From Phytophthora quininea (lineage: Eukaryota; Oomycota; Peronosporomycetes; Peronosporales; Peronosporaceae): a stretch of 43,675 bases of DNA. Each line of letters begins with the position of its first letter. The stretch's first letter is position 1. The notes beneath the pieces are model-generated. The model was not told the origin of the DNA. It saw only the letters and a program-made list of their open reading frames with translations, and made no database searches. Below are positions 43,594 through 43,675 of the stretch, one piece after another. Where the stretch lies: NCBI GenBank assembly GCA_011947345.1, contig JAAVTG010000118.1, forward strand, positions 1 through 43,675, read 5' to 3'. A program made the position numbers and the translations under genes.

Positions 43594-43675
43594 TGCTACT
43601 CGGCCCTCGCGCGAGGCTATAAATGCTTTACTTGGGCCTCACATCCAGAACCACCGCACCACACCCCATGGGACA

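Larger units (their letters stand above)
42591..43675. repeat. Tandem unit 12 (partial, internal deletion)
   Basis: Last copy, cut by the window end inside the U6 upstream region. Compared with unit 11 it lacks 222 bp between the AGCGGTC of tRNA-Trp and the AGCAGTC just left of U6. Confidence 0.95.

Noticed and set aside
1..43675. Regularly spaced repeats as a CRISPR array
   Set aside because: The repeat unit is kilobases long, holds eukaryotic RNA genes and has no short repeat-spacer pattern.

Overview
The window is eukaryotic nuclear DNA built from about 12 head-to-tail copies of a ~2.67-kb unit, cut by both window edges. Each complete unit carries four RNA polymerase III genes: tRNA-Thr(CGT) on the minus strand, tRNA-Trp(CCA) on the plus strand, a U6 spliceosomal snRNA on the minus strand and tRNA-Ser(GCT) on the minus strand. 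Thr and Trp are divergent across a ~364-bp gap. Trp and U6 are convergent. Ser lies ~177 bp upstream of U6 on the same strand. A ~1.58-kb spacer without a recognised RNA gene then leads to the next Thr. U6 snRNA, a Ty1/copia retrotransposon and a Helitron exclude a bacterium. An oomycete-like (stramenopile) genome is my best guess, from overall character only, with low to moderate confidence.

Layout: units 1-7 (1-18677) are plain units of 2665-2672 bp. Units 8, 9 and 10 (18678-34949) are each ~5.42 kb because the same ~2.75-kb Helitron sits inside tRNA-Trp at exactly the same base. Unit 11 (34950-42590) has an intact-looking tRNA-Trp but carries a 4.96-kb Ty1/copia LTR retrotransposon in its spacer (37413-42374, minus strand, target duplication GTCTT). 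Unit 12 (from 42591) is cut by the window end and has a 222-bp deletion that removes the 3' half of tRNA-Trp. The totals are 12 Thr, 12 U6, 11 Ser, and 8 uninterrupted Trp plus 4 broken Trp genes.

The Helitron has a 5' TC end, a 3' CTAG end preceded by a GC-rich hairpin, and A|T insertion. It keeps only the Pif1-type helicase part of a Rep-helicase protein. One stop codon and one C-terminal frameshift are common to all three copies, so the element was probably defective before the units multiplied. The copia element has near-identical LTRs, a primer-binding site matching the anticodon arm of initiator tRNA-Met, a polypurine tract, and all expected Gag-Pol domains spread over several frames. 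Its LTRs contain a tRNA-like block with consensus Pol III A and B boxes.

Units differ mainly by one-base changes in homopolymer runs. These may be real or long-read assembly error, so frameshifts and one-base losses in RNA genes should be read with that in mind. No ordinary intact protein-coding gene was found outside the mobile elements.
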